Assembly: GCF_036231355.1 (NCBI RefSeq)
Contig: NZ_CP109496.1
Span: 2,976,001-3,040,000 of the forward strand
Length of the DNA stretch: 64,000 nucleotides
From: Streptomyces sp. NBC_01431
Lineage (GTDB): Bacteria; Actinomycetota; Actinomycetes; Streptomycetales; Streptomycetaceae
Reading direction: 5' to 3'
Part shown: positions 63,460 to 64,000 of the stretch, piece by piece
Numbering within the stretch: the first letter of the stretch is position 1
How the letters are laid out: each line of letters begins with the position of its first letter
Notes under the pieces: model-generated
The model's database searches: none
Told to the model about the DNA's origin: nothing
What the model saw: the letters and a program-made list of their open reading frames with translations, nothing else
Position numbers and translations under genes: made by a program

Positions 63460-63858
63460 ATAGACATTAGTGGGTGGCCTCGCCAGTCGCCGCTCGCCAT
63501 CAACAAGTCAGGGACTTGCGTTTCGGGGGCCGTTGCAGCGCTGGGCCCACCGTGCGAAACAGGGCTGAGGCCGGCATCCCACCGGAGGCCATCGGCCTGG
63601 GCGTTCCCTTTCCCCGCACTCCACGTCAGGGGGCCGTTCCTACCGCGAGACCTGGGCAAGGCCCTCACTCGCTACGGCGCTGACTCTGATAGAGGCGAGG
63701 AGGAGCGGAGGGGGACGAACGAGCTCGAGACGCCACGGTGGGCCACAGCAACCGAGATCGATCGCGGGCTGCTCGGCTGCCCTCCGGAGCCGCGGCCCAC
63801 GAACCAGCACGGGAGCCACACTGGCATCCCAGCACCATCCCAGCACAGGGAAAACGAA
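63460..63858. other. Gap of about 400 bases between the ATPase gene and ychF
   Basis: No frame shows convincing start, ribosome site and codon bias together. It contains the upstream region of the ATPase gene on one side and the 3' region of ychF on the other. No tRNA, integrase remnant or repeat was recognised. Confidence 0.4.
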
Positions 63859-63884
63859 GGGCCCGACCCCGAAAGGTCGAGCCC
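63859..63884 (-). terminator. Terminator of ychF
   Basis: A 10-bp stem with one wobble (63859-63868 with 63875-63884, 6-base loop) about 50 bases beyond the ychF stop. Confidence 0.7.
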
Positions 63885-63934
63885 CTGGTGACCTGCACGT
63901 GTGCAAGATCAGCGACGTGGCGGCAAGTCACCCG

Positions 63935-64000
63935 CTAGACGTTGAAGCGGAACTCCACAACATCCCCGTCCTGCATCACATAGTCCTTGCCCTCCATGCG
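63935..64000 (-). CDS. ychF: Redox-regulated ATPase YchF, C-terminal 21 residues only
   Basis: The minus frame entering from the right edge reads MEGKDYVMQDGDVVEFRFNV and stops at TAG (63935-63937). This is the highly conserved end of the TGS domain of YchF/OLA1, an Obg-related, ribosome-associated ATPase. The rest of the gene lies outside the window. It marks return to conserved core sequence at the right of the accessory segment. Confidence 0.92.
   Translation of the reverse strand, partial: RMEGKDYVMQDGDVVEFRFNV

Noticed and set aside
63474..63683. 69-codon plus-strand open frame
   Set aside because: No ribosome site, poor codon bias and no similarity to any family I recognise.

Overview
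The window is a stretch of high-GC actinobacterial chromosome, almost certainly from a Streptomyces. The reasons are strong G/C third-position bias, frequent GTG starts and hallmark loci: a complete bldKABCDE-type oligopeptide importer, the mycothiol gene mshB, an Sdh1-type succinate dehydrogenase, SpoIIE/RsbW-type regulators and a GntR/UTRA regulator. From memory, the gene order broadly follows the conserved core region around SCO5100-SCO5140 of S. coelicolor; I could not check this here. I noticed no in-frame TTA codon in the confident genes, but this was a scan by eye.

Layout. 0-1 kb: an IS630-family transposase running off the left edge, abutting the stop codon of a LOG-family gene. 1-9.8 kb: lysine/diaminopimelate and housekeeping genes (LOG protein, dapE, a lysozyme-like membrane protein, a secreted Ala-rich protein, dapC, fdxA), then GNAT, transglutaminase-like, C39-like and secreted DUF11-like proteins. 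9.8-13.4 kb: a four-gene minus-strand unit (ABC ATPase, ABC-2 permease, DesK-like kinase, DesR-like regulator) with a palindromic operator candidate upstream. 13.4-19.7 kb: a peptidoglycan-binding-type membrane protein, the mshB pair, a small membrane protein and an S9 peptidase.

20-39.3 kb: three complete oligopeptide ABC transporters side by side. The first is bldK-like on the plus strand; two more, apparently related by duplication, are on the minus strand and separated by a VOC-GNAT fusion gene. In all three, a strong hairpin sits directly behind the binding-protein gene. 39.8-48.5 kb: typA, a large orphan family-5 binding lipoprotein and the sdhCAB operon. 48.5-57.9 kb: a GH18-like anchored protein, an intergenic repeat, a SpoIIE-type phosphatase and RsbW-like kinase, a Nudix hydrolase, a SPOR-like protein, the GntR regulator, a DUF4190/septum-formation-like protein and a nitrilase-superfamily amidase.

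57.9-63.9 kb looks accessory. It holds a CsbD-like protein, a frameshifted trypsin-like plus trypco2-like pair that looks like a decayed conflict system, a compact three-gene operon (dehydrogenase, atypical 6-pyruvoyl-tetrahydropterin-synthase-like protein, RibD-type reductase), and a DUF234-type AAA ATPase behind a perfect 10-bp inverted repeat. The right edge cuts the 3' end of ychF.

Functional themes are peptide uptake and signalling (BldK and paralogues, peptidases), cell-envelope and DAP metabolism, respiration (Sdh1), and stress regulation by partner switching.
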